A stretch of DNA of 64,000 nucleotides from Pseudomonas brassicacearum subsp. neoaurantiaca (GTDB lineage: Bacteria; Pseudomonadota; Gammaproteobacteria; Pseudomonadales; Pseudomonadaceae). This document shows, piece after piece, positions 29,758-39,128 of the stretch (position 1 is the first letter of the stretch; each line of letters starts with the position of its first letter). The stretch covers positions 62,001 to 126,000 of the forward strand of contig NZ_VDLV01000004.1 of NCBI RefSeq assembly GCF_013608025.1, read 5' to 3'. The position numbers and the translations under genes are program-made. The notes beneath the pieces are model-generated. The model had not been told where the DNA came from and searched no databases. It saw only the letters and a program-made list of their open reading frames with translations.

Positions 29758-29785
29758 GATGGGGGCAGCCTTCAAAAAAAACAAG
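29758..29785 (-). promoter_or_regulatory. Candidate sigma-32 (heat-shock) promoter of lon
   Basis: Minus strand: CTTGTTT (29785-29779), 13-14-base spacer, CCCCATCT (29765-29758). The -10 box fits the heat-shock consensus CCCCATnT fully; the -35 box matches CTTGAAA partly. lon is a known heat-shock gene in enterobacteria; the assignment here is by sequence only. Confidence 0.45.
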
Positions 29786-29817
29786 CGCTAAGACACGTCT
29801 AAAACGCGCTAATAGCA

Positions 29818-29837
29818 AAGGGGCCCGAAGGCCCCTT
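29818..29837 (-). terminator. Terminator of clpX
   Basis: Stem AAGGGGCC / GGCCCCTT with a four-base CGAA (TTCG on minus strand) loop, 23 bases past the clpX stop. The minus strand continues TGCTATT, a weak T-tract, so some read-through into lon is possible. Confidence 0.65.
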
Positions 29838-29860
29838 CTTTTATTTCAACTGCGGGACAT

Positions 29861-31144
29861 TCAAGCGTCCGGTGCAGCCTTGGCAGCCGGCTCACTGTTT
29901 TCGTAGATATACAGTGGCTTGGACTTGCCTTCTATGACGCTTTCGTCGATGACGACTTTACTGACGTCGGACTGCGACGGTATCTCGTACATCGTGTCCA
30001 GCAATACGCCTTCGAGAATCGAGCGCAACCCACGGGCACCGGTTTTACGCTCCAGGGCACGCTTAGCGACTGATTTCAGCGCGTCGGAACGGAATTCCAG
30101 GTCTACACCTTCCATTTCGAACAGCTTGGCATATTGCTTGGTCAGGGCGTTTTTCGGCTCGGTCAGAATCTGCATCAACGCCGCTTCATCCAACTCGTCC
30201 AGCGTCGCCAGGACCGGCAGACGACCTACGAATTCAGGGATCAGACCGAACTTGACCAAATCGTCAGGCTCGACTTCACGCAGGGATTCACCGACCTTCT
30301 TGCCTTCTTCCTTGCTGCGCACTTCGGCGTTGAAGCCGATGCCGCCGCGAGTGGAACGATTCTGGATGACCTTTTCGAGGCCAGAGAACGCACCACCACA
30401 GATGAACAGGATGTTACGGGTGTCGACCTGCAGGAATTCCTGCTGCGGATGCTTGCGACCGCCTTGGGGCGGAACGGAGGCAACCGTGCCTTCGATCAAC
30501 TTCAGCAAGGCCTGCTGCACGCCTTCACCGGAAACGTCCCGGGTGATCGACGGGTTGTCGGACTTGCGGGAAATCTTGTCGATTTCATCGATGTAGACAA
30601 TACCCATCTGGGCTTTTTCCACATCGTAATCGCACTTCTGCAGCAGCTTCTGAATGATGTTCTCGACGTCCTCGCCCACGTAACCCGCCTCGGTGAGGGT
30701 GGTTGCGTCGGCGATGGTGAACGGAACGTTCAGCAAGCGGGCCAGGGTTTCGGCAAGCAGGGTCTTACCCGAGCCTGTCGGGCCAATCAGCAGGATGTTG
30801 CTCTTGCCGAGTTCGACCTCGTCATTCTTCTTGTCACGCTGGTTCAGGCGCTTGTAGTGGTTGTAGACCGCTACGGCCAGTACCTTTTTCGCGCGTTCCT
30901 GACCGATTACGTACTGGTCAAGGATGCCGCTGATTTCTTTGGGCGAAGGCAACTTATGCGCGCTGCTTTCGGCCTGGGCTTCCTGCACCTCCTCACGGAT
31001 GATGTCATTGCACAGGTCGACGCACTCGTCGCAAATGAAGACCGAGGGGCCGGCAATCAATTTGCGTACTTCATGCTGGCTTTTGCCACAGAAGGAGCAA
31101 TAAAGCAGTTTGCCGTTGTCCTCGCCGTTGCGGGTGTCAGTCAT
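29861..31144 (-). CDS. clpX: ClpXP protease ATP-binding subunit ClpX
   Basis: 427 residues from [20 protein letters not shown] (start 31144). The N-terminal zinc domain has CSFCGKSQ ... CDECVDLC. Walker A is [17 protein letters not shown], Walker [14 protein letters not shown], and the IGF-like ClpP loop reads [12 protein letters not shown]. Unfolds substrates for ClpP. Lies 112 bases after clpP with a 9-bp stem-loop in between, and upstream of lon, all in the same direction. Confidence 0.97.
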   Translation of the reverse strand: MTDTRNGEDNGKLLYCSFCGKSQHEVRKLIAGPSVFICDECVDLCNDIIREEVQEAQAESSAHKLPSPKEISGILDQYVIGQERAKKVLAVAVYNHYKRLNQRDKKNDEVELGKSNILLIGPTGSGKTLLAETLARLLNVPFTIADATTLTEAGYVGEDVENIIQKLLQKCDYDVEKAQMGIVYIDEIDKISRKSDNPSITRDVSGEGVQQALLKLIEGTVASVPPQGGRKHPQQEFLQVDTRNILFICGGAFSGLEKVIQNRSTRGGIGFNAEVRSKEEGKKVGESLREVEPDDLVKFGLIPEFVGRLPVLATLDELDEAALMQILTEPKNALTKQYAKLFEMEGVDLEFRSDALKSVAKRALERKTGARGLRSILEGVLLDTMYEIPSQSDVSKVVIDESVIEGKSKPLYIYENSEPAAKAAPDA

Positions 31145-31191
31145 TCGATCGATCCAAATCCGATAGGCTTGCAACACAAGATGAAGGCAAT

Positions 31192-31213
31192 TGCGGGCTT
31201 TTTCAAGCCCGCA
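31192..31213 (-). promoter_or_regulatory. Stem-loop between clpP and clpX
   Basis: TGCGGGCTT / AAGCCCGCA, 9-bp stem with a four-base loop and no following T-run. It may attenuate or process the clpPX transcript rather than end it. Confidence 0.45.
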
Positions 31214-31256
31214 GGTGATCGGACGTGCCGACCACCTTCATTTTGAGCGGCTTATT

Positions 31257-31892
31257 TTAAGCGGGGCGCTGGCTGATCACTTCGTCGATCAGGCCATACT
31301 CACGTGCGGCTTCGGCGCTCATGAAGTTGTCGCGGTTCGTATCGCGCTCGATTTCTTCAAGGGTGCGCCCGCTGTGCTTGGCCATCAAGGTGTTGAGGCG
31401 CTCGCGAATGAAGAGGATTTCCTTGGCATGGATCTCGATATCCGATGCCTGGCCCTGGAAACCGCCCAGTGGCTGGTGAATCATCACACGCGAGTTCGGC
31501 AGGCAGTAACGCTTGCCCTGAGCACCGGCGGTCAGCAAGAACGCACCCATGCTGCACGCCTGGCCGATACAGGTGGTCGAGACGTTCGGCTTGATGAACT
31601 GCATGGTGTCGTAGATCGACATGCCGGCAGTCACCGAACCGCCCGGCGAGTTGATATAGAGATGGATATCCTTGTCCGGGTTTTCCGCTTCAAGGAACAG
31701 CAGCTGTGCACAGATCAGGTTGGCCATGTAGTCCTCTACCGGGCCCACCAGAAAGATCACTCGCTCCTTGAGAAGACGCGAGTAGATGTCATAGGCACGT
31801 TCGCCACGGGCGGACTGCTCGATAACCATCGGGACCAGACCGCCTGCGGCCTGGATGTCAGAGCTCTGCTGATAAAAAGAATTGCGGGACAT
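31257..31892 (-). CDS. clpP: ATP-dependent Clp protease proteolytic subunit ClpP
   Basis: 211 residues. Catalytic Ser in [14 protein letters not shown] and His in [13 protein letters not shown]; the catalytic Asp follows in the region [10 protein letters not shown]. The N-terminal extension to [27 protein letters not shown] is typical of the propeptide and core start. Forms the 14-subunit chamber used by ClpX and ClpA. Downstream of tig. Confidence 0.97.
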   Translation of the reverse strand: MSRNSFYQQSSDIQAAGGLVPMVIEQSARGERAYDIYSRLLKERVIFLVGPVEDYMANLICAQLLFLEAENPDKDIHLYINSPGGSVTAGMSIYDTMQFIKPNVSTTCIGQACSMGAFLLTAGAQGKRYCLPNSRVMIHQPLGGFQGQASDIEIHAKEILFIRERLNTLMAKHSGRTLEEIERDTNRDNFMSAEAAREYGLIDEVISQRPA

Positions 31893-31931
31893 GTCTCGCA
31901 GTCACTCCCAAATAGTTATGTCTTGAATACG

Positions 31932-31959
31932 CATAAGCCAGCACGAAGGCTGGCTTATG
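31932..31959 (-). promoter_or_regulatory. Stem-loop between tig and clpP
   Basis: Perfect 11-bp stem CATAAGCCAGC / GCTGGCTTATG with a six-base loop, 25 bases past the tig stop and without a T-tract. Possibly a partial terminator or processing signal. Confidence 0.45.
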
Positions 31960-31983
31960 GGTGTGTTTCTTACCGCGAAACCA

Positions 31984-33294
31984 TCAATCGGCTTGTGGAG
32001 CTTCCACCGGCTTGACCGCTTCTTCGTAAGAGACCGCTTTGTCGGTCACGCTAGCTTTCTGCAGAACAGTATCCACAACTTGTTCTTCCAGCACAACCGA
32101 ACGGACTTCGTTCAGTTGCTGGTCGTTCTTGTAGTACCAGGACACGACTTGCTCAGGCTCCTGGTAGGCCGAGGCCATTTCCTGGATCAGTTCGCGGACG
32201 CGGGCTTCGTCAGGCTTGAGCTCGAACTGCTTGACCACTTCAGCAACGATCAGACCCAGCACGACGCGGCGCTTGGCTTGCTCTTCGAACAGCTCGGCAG
32301 GCAATTGGTCCGGCTTGATGTTGCCGCCGAACTGCTGGACGGCCTGCACGCGCAGACGGTTCACTTCGTTGTCCAGCAGGGCCTTTGGCACTTCGATCGG
32401 GTTGGAGGCCAGCAGACCGTCCATGACCTGGTTCTTCACCTTGGACTTGATGGCCTGGCGCAGCTCACGCTCCATGTTCTTGCGAACTTCGGCGCGGAAA
32501 CCTTCCAAACCGGTTTCCTTGATACCGAACTGGGCGAAGAATTCTTCGTTCAGCTCAGGCAGCTTCGGCTCGGAAACGCTGTTGACGGTTACGGTGAACT
32601 CAGCGGCTTTGCCAGCCAGGTCCAGGTTCTGGTAGTCCTCTGGGAAGGTCACGTTCAGGACGCGCTCTTCGCCAGCCTTGGCGCCGACCAGGCCATCTTC
32701 GAAGCCTGGGATCATGCGGCCGGAGCCCAGCACCAGTTGAGTGCCCTTGGCGGAACCGCCAGCGAACACTTCACCGTCGACCTTGCCGACGAAGTCGATG
32801 TTCAGTTGATCTTCGGTTTGAGCGGCACGATCAGTCACTTCGAAACGGGTGTTCTGCTTGCGCAGGATGTCCAGCATCTTGTCCAGGTCGGCGTCCGACA
32901 CGTCAGCGCTCAGGCGCTCGACGGCGATGGACTCGAAACCGGCGACAGTGAACTCAGGGAACACTTCGAACGTGGCAACGAACTCGAGGTCCTTGCCTTT
33001 TTCCAGCACTTTAGGCTCGACGGAAGGAGCGCCAGCCGGGTTCAGCTTCTGCTCGACAACGGCTTCGTAGAACGAAGACTGGATCACGTCGCCCACGGCT
33101 TCCTGGCGCGCATCAGCTTCATAACGCTGACGAATCACGCTCATTGGCACTTTGCCTGGGCGGAAACCTGGAATTTTGGCCTTTTGGGCAGTCTGCTGCA
33201 GACGCTTGTTGACCTGAGTCTCGATACGCTCAGCTGGCACGGTGATGCTCATGCGGCGCTCAAGAGCAGAAGTATTTTCAACAGAAACTTGCAT
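31984..33294 (-). CDS. tig: Trigger factor (ribosome-associated chaperone)
   Basis: 436 residues from [28 protein letters not shown] (start 33294). The ribosome-binding signature GFRPGKVP is seen at residues about 43-50. A central FKBP-type domain ([45 protein letters not shown]) and a long helical C-terminal arm follow. Binds nascent chains at the ribosome exit. First gene of the tig-clpP-clpX-lon-hupB-ppiD block. Confidence 0.97.
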   Translation of the reverse strand: MQVSVENTSALERRMSITVPAERIETQVNKRLQQTAQKAKIPGFRPGKVPMSVIRQRYEADARQEAVGDVIQSSFYEAVVEQKLNPAGAPSVEPKVLEKGKDLEFVATFEVFPEFTVAGFESIAVERLSADVSDADLDKMLDILRKQNTRFEVTDRAAQTEDQLNIDFVGKVDGEVFAGGSAKGTQLVLGSGRMIPGFEDGLVGAKAGEERVLNVTFPEDYQNLDLAGKAAEFTVTVNSVSEPKLPELNEEFFAQFGIKETGLEGFRAEVRKNMERELRQAIKSKVKNQVMDGLLASNPIEVPKALLDNEVNRLRVQAVQQFGGNIKPDQLPAELFEEQAKRRVVLGLIVAEVVKQFELKPDEARVRELIQEMASAYQEPEQVVSWYYKNDQQLNEVRSVVLEEQVVDTVLQKASVTDKAVSYEEAVKPVEAPQAD

Positions 33295-33650
33295 GGATAT
33301 TCCTCGTTGCACAGACGTTGGCCGGGCGTTTCCGACCCCAGAATCAAGGGCATGCATTCTAGTAGGTCAAACTCAAGAAGTCACCCTACTGAAAACGCGC
33401 AGGAAACAGGCGCCGAATTAAGGAGCGGGACAATCGGTCATGCCCCGCCCGGTTTGCAAATACAGTCGTTCACCGCCAAGGCTCTGCAAAGCGCTTCTAT
33501 ATATAGAAGCGACATTTCCAACTGCCTGGCATGCAGCCTCCAGAGGAAGGCCGGCGAACGCGTCGAGCATCATCGCGAAACACTTTTACGACGAATCGAC
33601 ACGTCGCGCCCGCGTGAAACCTTAGCCGGCGCGAACACACAATCCTTGAA
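33295..33650. other. Intergenic region upstream of tig
   Basis: About 360 bases between the tig start and the tRNA terminator, without a convincing gene. It should hold the tig promoter. The one notable structure is the 20-bp palindrome at 33492-33511; otherwise I see nothing. Confidence 0.6.
33492..33511. repeat. Perfect 20-bp AT-centred palindrome
   Basis: CGCTTCTATA / TATAGAAGCG with no loop, about 200 bases upstream of tig. Symmetry without a spacer suits a dimeric regulator site better than an RNA terminator. Confidence 0.4.
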
Positions 33651-33688
33651 AACAAAAACGGCGCAGCCCTTTTCAGGTTCTGCGCCGT
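33651..33688 (-). terminator. Terminator of the tRNA-Arg/His/Leu cluster
   Basis: Minus-strand 9-bp stem ACGGCGCAG / CTGCGCCGT followed by TTTTTGTTTTC, 27 bases past tRNA-Leu. Confidence 0.8.
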
Positions 33689-33715
33689 TCTCTGCTAATC
33701 AAATAGCCACTTGTA

Positions 33716-33800
33716 TGGTGCGGACGGAGAGACTCGAACTCTCACACCTTGCGGCGCTGGAACCTAAATCCAGTGTGTCTACCAATTCCACCACATCCGC
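33716..33800 (-). tRNA. tRNA-Leu(UAG)
   Basis: 85 bases including CCA. Acceptor GCGGATG, anticodon loop TTTAGGT (anticodon TAG) within the CTGGA / TCCAG stem, class II long variable arm, T-loop GTTCGAGTC. Normal cloverleaf. Confidence 0.95.
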
Positions 33801-33820
33801 GTTTCAAGCTGTTTAAAGCA

Positions 33821-33850
33821 AAGGCGCCAGACCGTTAAATCTGGCGCCTT
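33821..33850 (-). terminator. Stem-loop between tRNA-His and tRNA-Leu
   Basis: 11-bp stem AAGGCGCCAGA / TCTGGCGCCTT with an eight-base loop; the minus strand continues TTGCTTT. Could be a partial terminator or a processing signal in the tRNA transcript. Confidence 0.5.
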
Positions 33851-33859
33851 TCTAGAATA

Positions 33860-33936
33860 TGGGGTGGACGATGGGGATCGAACCCACGACAACGGGAGTC
33901 ACAATCCCGTGCTCTACCAACTGAGCTACGCCCACC
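33860..33936 (-). tRNA. tRNA-His(GUG)
   Basis: 77 bases including CCA and the extra 5' G paired with discriminator C, the histidine identity element. Anticodon loop TTGTGAC (GTG) in stem CGGGA / TCCCG. Confidence 0.95.
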
Positions 33937-33975
33937 ATATTGCCTTGTTGCGTTACTTGTGCCAAAGCTGCCTAA

Positions 33976-34052
33976 TGGCGCACCCGGCAGGACTCGAACC
34001 TGCGACCATCCGCTTAGAAGGCGGATGCTCTATCCAGCTGAGCTACGGGCGC
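33976..34052 (-). tRNA. tRNA-Arg(UCU)
   Basis: 77 bases including CCA. Acceptor GCGCCCG / CGGGTGC (one G-T pair), anticodon loop CTTCTAA (TCT) in stem ATCCGC / GCGGAT. First of the three tRNAs in transcription order; divergent from folD. Confidence 0.95.
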
Positions 34053-34333
34053 CTTATTAATCTGTATTCTTGGACGATTACAAACTAAGTGCTTTCAGTT
34101 TTACCGAGTTGAAACAACCAACTCCGCTCCACCTTCTTAACCAGTGCTAGGCTGTGCCCGACAAGTGCGACGAATGTTATAGACGGCCTGATAGGTCGTC
34201 AACTCTTTTCTGAAAAAAATTCATTTAATTAAAGGGCTTAGGGGAATTTGCAGACCAAGCGCCTTTGCCCTCACGCCTCGGCATGCGAGAATGCGTTCTC
34301 TTTTTTTCCCCTCTCGATGGTTAACCACGCGCA

Positions 34334-35188
34334 ATGACTGCACAACTTATCGACGGCAAATCGATCGCCGCCAGCCTGCGCCAGCAGATCGCCCAACGAG
34401 TCACCGAGCGCCGCGAGCAAGGTCTGCGCACGCCCGGCCTGGCGGTGATCCTGGTCGGCAGCGATCCTGCCTCTCAGGTTTATGTCTCGCACAAGCGTAA
34501 AGACTGTGAAGAGGTCGGCTTCCTTTCCCAGGCCTACGACCTGCCTTCCGAAACCACTCAGCAAGCGCTGGCCGACCTGATCGACCGTCTCAATGACGAT
34601 CCGAACATCGATGGCGTTCTGCTCCAGCTTCCGTTGCCCGAACACCTCGACGCCTCCAAGCTGCTGGAGCGTATCCGCCCGGACAAAGACGTCGATGGCT
34701 TCCACCCTTATAACGTCGGCCGCCTCGCCCAACGCATCCCCCTGCTGCGCCCCTGCACTCCCAAGGGCATCATGACCTTGCTGGAAAGCACCGGTGTGGA
34801 TCTTTACGGGCTCGATGCCGTCGTCGTAGGCGCGTCCAATATCGTTGGCCGTCCAATGGCGATGGAGTTACTGCTGGCCGGTTGCACCGTCACCGTGACC
34901 CACCGTTTCACCAAGGACCTGGCGGGCCACGTCGGCCGTGCCGACCTAGTGGTCGTGGCGGCAGGCAAGCCAGGCCTGGTCAAAGGTGAGTGGATCAAGG
35001 AAGGCGCCATCGTCATCGACGTGGGCATCAATCGCCAGGATGACGGCAAGCTGGTGGGTGACGTGGTCTACGAGACTGCCCTGCCCCGCGCCGGCTGGAT
35101 CACCCCGGTACCCGGCGGCGTCGGCCCGATGACCCGCGCCTGCTTGCTGGAGAACACGCTGTACGCGGCCGAGACGCTGCATAGCTGA
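34334..35188 (+). CDS. folD: Methylenetetrahydrofolate dehydrogenase / cyclohydrolase
   Basis: 284 residues. Motifs: [14 protein letters not shown] (catalytic Lys in the YxxxK element), [12 protein letters not shown], the signature [12 protein letters not shown], and the NADP site [17 protein letters not shown], ending [18 protein letters not shown]. Interconverts methylene-, methenyl- and formyl-tetrahydrofolate in one-carbon metabolism. Divergent from the tRNA cluster, as in other Pseudomonas. Confidence 0.97.
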   Translation: MTAQLIDGKSIAASLRQQIAQRVTERREQGLRTPGLAVILVGSDPASQVYVSHKRKDCEEVGFLSQAYDLPSETTQQALADLIDRLNDDPNIDGVLLQLPLPEHLDASKLLERIRPDKDVDGFHPYNVGRLAQRIPLLRPCTPKGIMTLLESTGVDLYGLDAVVVGASNIVGRPMAMELLLAGCTVTVTHRFTKDLAGHVGRADLVVVAAGKPGLVKGEWIKEGAIVIDVGINRQDDGKLVGDVVYETALPRAGWITPVPGGVGPMTRACLLENTLYAAETLHS

Positions 35189-35207
35189 CAAAAGCCCCAC
35201 CCAAACC

Positions 35208-35299
35208 TGTGGGAGCGAGCTTGCTCGCGATAGCGGCGCACCAGCCAACATACCCGTTGACTGGACACGACCCTATCGCGAGCAAGCTCGCTCCCACAG
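35208..35299. repeat. REPIN (GTGGGAGCGAGC family)
   Basis: Inverted pair CTGTGGGAGCGAGCTTGC ... GCAAGCTCGCTCCCACAG just after folD. The remainder of the 329-base gap up to pbpG (35300-35517) is AT-richer and should hold the pbpG promoter; no other structure is evident. Confidence 0.9.
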
Positions 35300-35517
35300 C
35301 TTTTTCCGGGTCCGGAGCTTTGATCAGCCTCGTGGCGCTCGGATTACAAATTTTTCAGATCCGATTCGCCAGAATCCCCATCCATTAAACTTTATTTATT
35401 CTTCAGCCCCGGTGGCATGGGCATATAGCGCTGTCCTCGCCCATACTCATAAAATGCGGCGTTTTTTTTAACAAGCCGCTGCTCAACGGCCTCTTTAACT
35501 CTATCGAGTCTACTCGC

Positions 35518-36456
35518 GTGAAAATCCGTCTTTCGATCCTCAGCCTGTTTTTCGTTTTCACAGGCAACTTCATCACGCAAAACGTCAATGCGCAGGAAAC
35601 CATCGCGGCGCCACGGGACACATCGAAACTTCAGGTCGCCTCCGGCAGTGCCATCCTGTTGGATTTGCAGACAGATAAAGTGGTCTATTCGAGCAATCCG
35701 GACGTCGTGGTGCCGATCGCTTCGGTGACCAAGTTGATGACCGGCCTGATCGTGCTGGACGCCAAGCAGGACCTCGACGAATACATCTCCATGACCATCA
35801 CCAACACGCCGGAAATGAAAGGCGTGTTCTCCCGGGTCAAGCTCAACAGCGAACTGTCACGCCGGGATACGTTGCTGATCGCATTGATGTCCTCGGAAAA
35901 CCGCGCTGCGGCCAGCCTCGCCCATCACTACCCTGGCGGCTACGCGGCGTTTATCGCGGCGATGAATGCCAAGGCCAAGGCGCTGGGCATGACCAGCACC
36001 CATTACGTCGAGCCGACCGGCCTGTCTATCCACAACGTGTCCACCGCCCGCGACCTGACGAAACTCTTGATGGCCGCTCGCAAATACCCGCTGTTGAGTG
36101 AACTGAGCACTACCAAGGAAAAGACCGTGACGTTCCGTAAACCGGTCTACAGCCTCGGTTTCCGCAACACTGACCATCTGGTGCACAAGGCCAACTGGGA
36201 CATCCAACTGACCAAGACCGGCTTCACCAACGAGGCCGGTCATTGCCTTGTCCTGTTGACCAAAATGGGTAATCGGCCGATGGCCCTGGTCATTCTCGAT
36301 GCATTCGGCAAATACACTCATTTTGCCGATGCCAGCCGTATTCGCAGTTGGGTTGAGACCGGAAAAAGCGCCAGCGTTCCGGCAGTCGCCTTGCAATACA
36401 AAGCCGCCAAGAACCTCAAGAGTCGCCAGAGCGGCGTGGTGGAAGCGTCCAAGTAA
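35518..36456 (+). CDS. pbpG: D-alanyl-D-alanine endopeptidase (PBP7/8)
   Basis: 312 residues from a GTG start. Signal peptide [23 protein letters not shown]. Penicillin-binding motifs of the S11 family: SVTK ([14 protein letters not shown]), SEN ([13 protein letters not shown]) and KTG ([12 protein letters not shown]). Hydrolyses D-Ala-meso-DAP cross-links in peptidoglycan. Monocistronic, followed by a strong bidirectional terminator. Confidence 0.93.
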   Translation: MKIRLSILSLFFVFTGNFITQNVNAQETIAAPRDTSKLQVASGSAILLDLQTDKVVYSSNPDVVVPIASVTKLMTGLIVLDAKQDLDEYISMTITNTPEMKGVFSRVKLNSELSRRDTLLIALMSSENRAAASLAHHYPGGYAAFIAAMNAKAKALGMTSTHYVEPTGLSIHNVSTARDLTKLLMAARKYPLLSELSTTKEKTVTFRKPVYSLGFRNTDHLVHKANWDIQLTKTGFTNEAGHCLVLLTKMGNRPMALVILDAFGKYTHFADASRIRSWVETGKSASVPAVALQYKAAKNLKSRQSGVVEASK

Positions 36457-36476
36457 GGTGGATACGCCCACATTGA

Positions 36477-36500
36477 ATAGCCCCGACTCGTCGGGGCTAT
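36477..36500. terminator. Bidirectional terminator between pbpG and a small acidic gene
   Basis: 10-bp stem ATAGCCCCGA / TCGGGGCTAT with a CTCG loop, 20 bases after the pbpG stop and just past the convergent 67-residue gene. Confidence 0.7.
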
Positions 36501-36506
36501 TCACAT

Positions 36507-36710
36507 TCAGGGCTTCAGATCACCCAATGGATCATAAGGCCTGGAAGAAGGCGGATCCTGATCCTTCTCATCCCGGGGCGCCTTCGCGGGACCTATCGGG
36601 TCGACTTGAGGATCGTCGAGATCCGGTGAATCCGGATCGAACCCCAGATCGTCATCGCCAGATGAATGCTCGGAAGAATGCGGCCCCGAAGGTGTTTTCG
36701 ACTGTGCCAT
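36507..36710 (-). CDS. Small acidic, proline-rich hypothetical protein
   Basis: 67 residues, MAQSKTPSGPHSSEHSSGDD..., rich in Asp, Pro and Ser and probably disordered (DPDSPDLDDPQVDPIGP). Supported by a strong ribosome site GAGGAGG eight bases before ATG and by the terminator after it. No domain recognised; function unknown. Confidence 0.65.
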   Translation of the reverse strand: MAQSKTPSGPHSSEHSSGDDDLGFDPDSPDLDDPQVDPIGPAKAPRDEKDQDPPSSRPYDPLGDLKP

Positions 36711-36811
36711 TGCTGCCTCCTCGAATCATGGCCCGGAGACTCCAGGCCCTGACGATAAGAACCCGAGGCAGGCAAGGTTGTGCCCGGCAGGTGACGAACG
36801 GGAATGTCACT

Positions 36812-37489
36812 TCAGTGTGCATTCCCCAACGCCTTGGTGGCGCGAGCTGCCGCCTGTTCCTGCCCTGCCCCGGCCAATTCACCGGCGGCCTTCAACCAGC
36901 GCTGCGAGTCGACATTGGCCGGAAGCTGCGTAGGTTGCTGGACCAGCACCGCCCAACCACCAGCATCTTTGAAGGCTGATTCGAACGCACCAAAACTCAT
37001 CAATGCCCGTCGATTCATCCCGGAGCGCAGCAGTACCGTGCGTTTCTGTCGGTTATACCCAGCGAGAATTGCATATCGCGGGCCGGACCAGAACGCCGAA
37101 CCCTCGGTGTAGCGCAACAGCACGGGATAACCCGCCGCCACCTGTTCAAGCAACGCGCCAAGCTCGCTTTCGAGCGGATAGACCATCAGCCCATACTCAC
37201 GTGCCAGGGTTTGCAGGCTCTGCTGCAACCGAGGCTCGCCACCCGGCAAGTGCAAGGGTTTTTCCAACAGTCCCGGGGTGATGACGGTGCCCTGCAACGT
37301 CAGCAGCGCCGCCAGCGACTGCGGGGCGCCGAGGTACATTTCGCCCCGATAGAACGGCACGCTGTTGAGTTCCACCCGTTCAGGCAGGCGCTTGATCTGC
37401 GGCGACACGCTTCCCGCGCACCCCACCAGGGCGACGAGGCAGGACACCGCCAATACCAGTGATCGAAAAGATGAAATGACCAGCGACAT
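36812..37489 (-). CDS. C39-peptidase-like lipoprotein with catalytic residues lost
   Basis: 225 residues. Signal peptide with lipobox LVALVGC-AG (Cys24). The fold resembles bacteriocin-processing C39-like domains: VELNSVPFYRGEMYLGAPQSLAALL aligns with the usual VPF...CGPAALA, with Leu53 where the nucleophile Cys is expected. GPRYAILAGYNRQKRTVLLRSG aligns with the His region, with Arg/Tyr in place of His. After about residue 180 an alpha-helical tail (QRWLKAAGELAGAGQEQAAARA) follows. Probably a non-catalytic envelope lipoprotein; partner unknown. Confidence 0.6.
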   Translation of the reverse strand: MSLVISSFRSLVLAVSCLVALVGCAGSVSPQIKRLPERVELNSVPFYRGEMYLGAPQSLAALLTLQGTVITPGLLEKPLHLPGGEPRLQQSLQTLAREYGLMVYPLESELGALLEQVAAGYPVLLRYTEGSAFWSGPRYAILAGYNRQKRTVLLRSGMNRRALMSFGAFESAFKDAGGWAVLVQQPTQLPANVDSQRWLKAAGELAGAGQEQAAARATKALGNAH

Positions 37490-37714
37490 GACGACTCTCT
37501 CGTTAAGGCAGACCCGGCATCCGGGCCGGGCTTGGGCGGACGATCATAAGGCGCCCGCAGGCCTGGGTATAGCGATTAACGACAGTTTCGCCATCGCGAT
37601 AGAACGAACCGATCCGTTGGTCGATTCTTCGGATCGACTGCCCGTAACACTCCAGCGACTAGACTGTCCATTGTAATGAGTGCATTGCCCGACCTTGGGC
37701 AGAAGGAGGCACAG

Positions 37715-37879
37715 ATGAGCCTGACGACGACTATTCTGATGCTGATATTCGGCTGGCTGAGCGTAGCCACGGCCATGTTGTGGGGCGTATTGCGGATCGC
37801 CCGGCGCCACCACCACAGCCCTGCGCAGCAAGCGCAGCAAACCTCGAAACCCGCCAGGCGCCACGCCACGGCACATTGA
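37715..37879 (+). CDS. Small single-pass membrane protein
   Basis: 54 residues from the ATG at 37715, preceded by a near-perfect AAGGAGG five bases upstream (a longer frame from 37679 lacks one). One transmembrane helix (TTILMLIFGWLSVATAMLWGVLRIA) is followed by a His- and basic-rich cytoplasmic tail (RRHHHSPAQQ). No family recognised. Ends before a strong bidirectional terminator. Confidence 0.6.
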   Translation: MSLTTTILMLIFGWLSVATAMLWGVLRIARRHHHSPAQQAQQTSKPARRHATAH

Positions 37880-37898
37880 TATTTATCGGCCACTCATG

Positions 37899-37937
37899 AA
37901 AAAAGCCGCCCCGGCGTTGGACCGGGGCGGCTTTTTT
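37899..37937. terminator. Strong bidirectional terminator
   Basis: 10-bp stem GCCGCCCCGG / CCGGGGCGGC flanked by A- and T-runs, between the small membrane protein and the convergent TerC gene. Confidence 0.9.
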
Positions 37938-37950
37938 GTCCGCGTTGGAA

Positions 37951-38700
37951 TCAGTTGTTCTCGACCATCGCCTTTTCCCTGGCACGCCGGGACAACATGT
38001 TCAACACCTCGATCGCTGCCGAGAAGGCCATCGCCGCATAGATATAACCCTTGGGCACATGGGCACCGAAACCTTCGGCGATCAGCGTCATGCCGATCAT
38101 GATCAGGAAGCCCAGGGCCAACATGACCACCGTCGGGTTGTCATTGATGAACTTCGCCAACGGCTCGGCCGCCAGCAGCATCACCAGGACCGAAACCACC
38201 ACGGCGATAATCATGATCGGCAGGTGCTCGGTCATGCCTACTGCGGTGATGATGCTGTCGATGGAAAACACCAGGTCCAGCATCAGGATCTGACCGATCG
38301 CGGCGGCGAAACCCAAGGTCACGCCAGACGAGGCCGATTTGGGGTCGTTGGGCGCCGGGTCCATGCTGTGATGAATCTCGGTGGTGGCTTTCCATAGCAG
38401 GAACAGACCGCCGGCGATCAGGATCATGTCCTTCCACGAAAACGCCTGGCCGAGTATTTCGATGACCGGCTCCGTCAACTGCACGATGAAGGCGATAGTA
38501 CTCAACAGGCCCAGGCGCAGGATCAGGGCCATGCCGATGCCGACCCGTCGTGCCTTGACACGGTGTTGTTCGGGCAGCTTGTTGGTCAGAATCGAAATGA
38601 AGATCAGGTTATCGATGCCGAGCACGATTTCCATGACGACCAGGGTTGCGAGGGCAATCCAGGCGGTGGGGCTGGCGGCGAGTTGTAACAGATAATCCAT
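37951..38700 (-). CDS. TerC-family integral membrane protein
   Basis: 249 residues, about seven transmembrane helices. The TerC acidic motifs [13 protein letters not shown] and [14 protein letters not shown] are clear. Family members have been linked to metal (Mn) efflux or co-translocational metalation of exported enzymes, and only historically to tellurite. Transcribed after the small lipoprotein gene at 38729, 28 bases apart, possibly an operon. Confidence 0.92.
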   Translation of the reverse strand: MDYLLQLAASPTAWIALATLVVMEIVLGIDNLIFISILTNKLPEQHRVKARRVGIGMALILRLGLLSTIAFIVQLTEPVIEILGQAFSWKDMILIAGGLFLLWKATTEIHHSMDPAPNDPKSASSGVTLGFAAAIGQILMLDLVFSIDSIITAVGMTEHLPIMIIAVVVSVLVMLLAAEPLAKFINDNPTVVMLALGFLIMIGMTLIAEGFGAHVPKGYIYAAMAFSAAIEVLNMLSRRAREKAMVENN

Positions 38701-38728
38701 GGGTCAGTCCTGACTCGATGTGACGGGG

Positions 38729-38992
38729 TTAGAGGGTCTTGGTGGCAGATTCGGATTCTTCAGCGTTTTTTTCAGGCGCCTTCTTGGGACTGATCAGCCC
38801 ACCCGTAGCCTCGCTGAGGGCTTGTTCGGCCGCCTTGTGCGTATCGTCGATGGCCTGTTTGGCCGTTTCGACCGCTTGCTCTTTCACTTGCTGGGCAAGT
38901 TGCTGAGCGCTTTTTTCCGCTTGTTCACAGCCCACCAGGGCCATCGACGACAACGACAGCAAGGCTGCGAGCCCCAGGTTTCTATGCATCAT
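38729..38992 (-). CDS. Small Ala/Glu/Lys-rich lipoprotein
   Basis: 87 residues. Lipobox SSMALVGC-EQ; the mature part is a charged amphipathic helix (QAEKSAQQLAQQVKEQAVETAKQAIDDTHKAAEQALSEA), likely coiled-coil. Ribosome site GAGAGG upstream. Immediately upstream of and co-oriented with terC, and divergent from nhaR. Function unknown. Confidence 0.8.
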   Translation of the reverse strand: MMHRNLGLAALLSLSSMALVGCEQAEKSAQQLAQQVKEQAVETAKQAIDDTHKAAEQALSEATGGLISPKKAPEKNAEESESATKTL

Positions 38993-39128
38993 GGACAGTG
39001 CCTCTCAGAGAATAGACCGAGCACAAAAGATGGCTCACCGATGGCCCGGAATTCTAGAGACGGAAATACTTCAGGAAAATTCGTATTTTTAGCGGCTATA
39101 CTTCGGTTTTTACGAATCAGCGAATGTC

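Noticed and set aside
24560..33816. Very long open frames opposite ppiD, lon, clpX and tig
   Set aside because: Each mirrors a well-recognised gene on the minus strand and lacks ribosome sites and domains.
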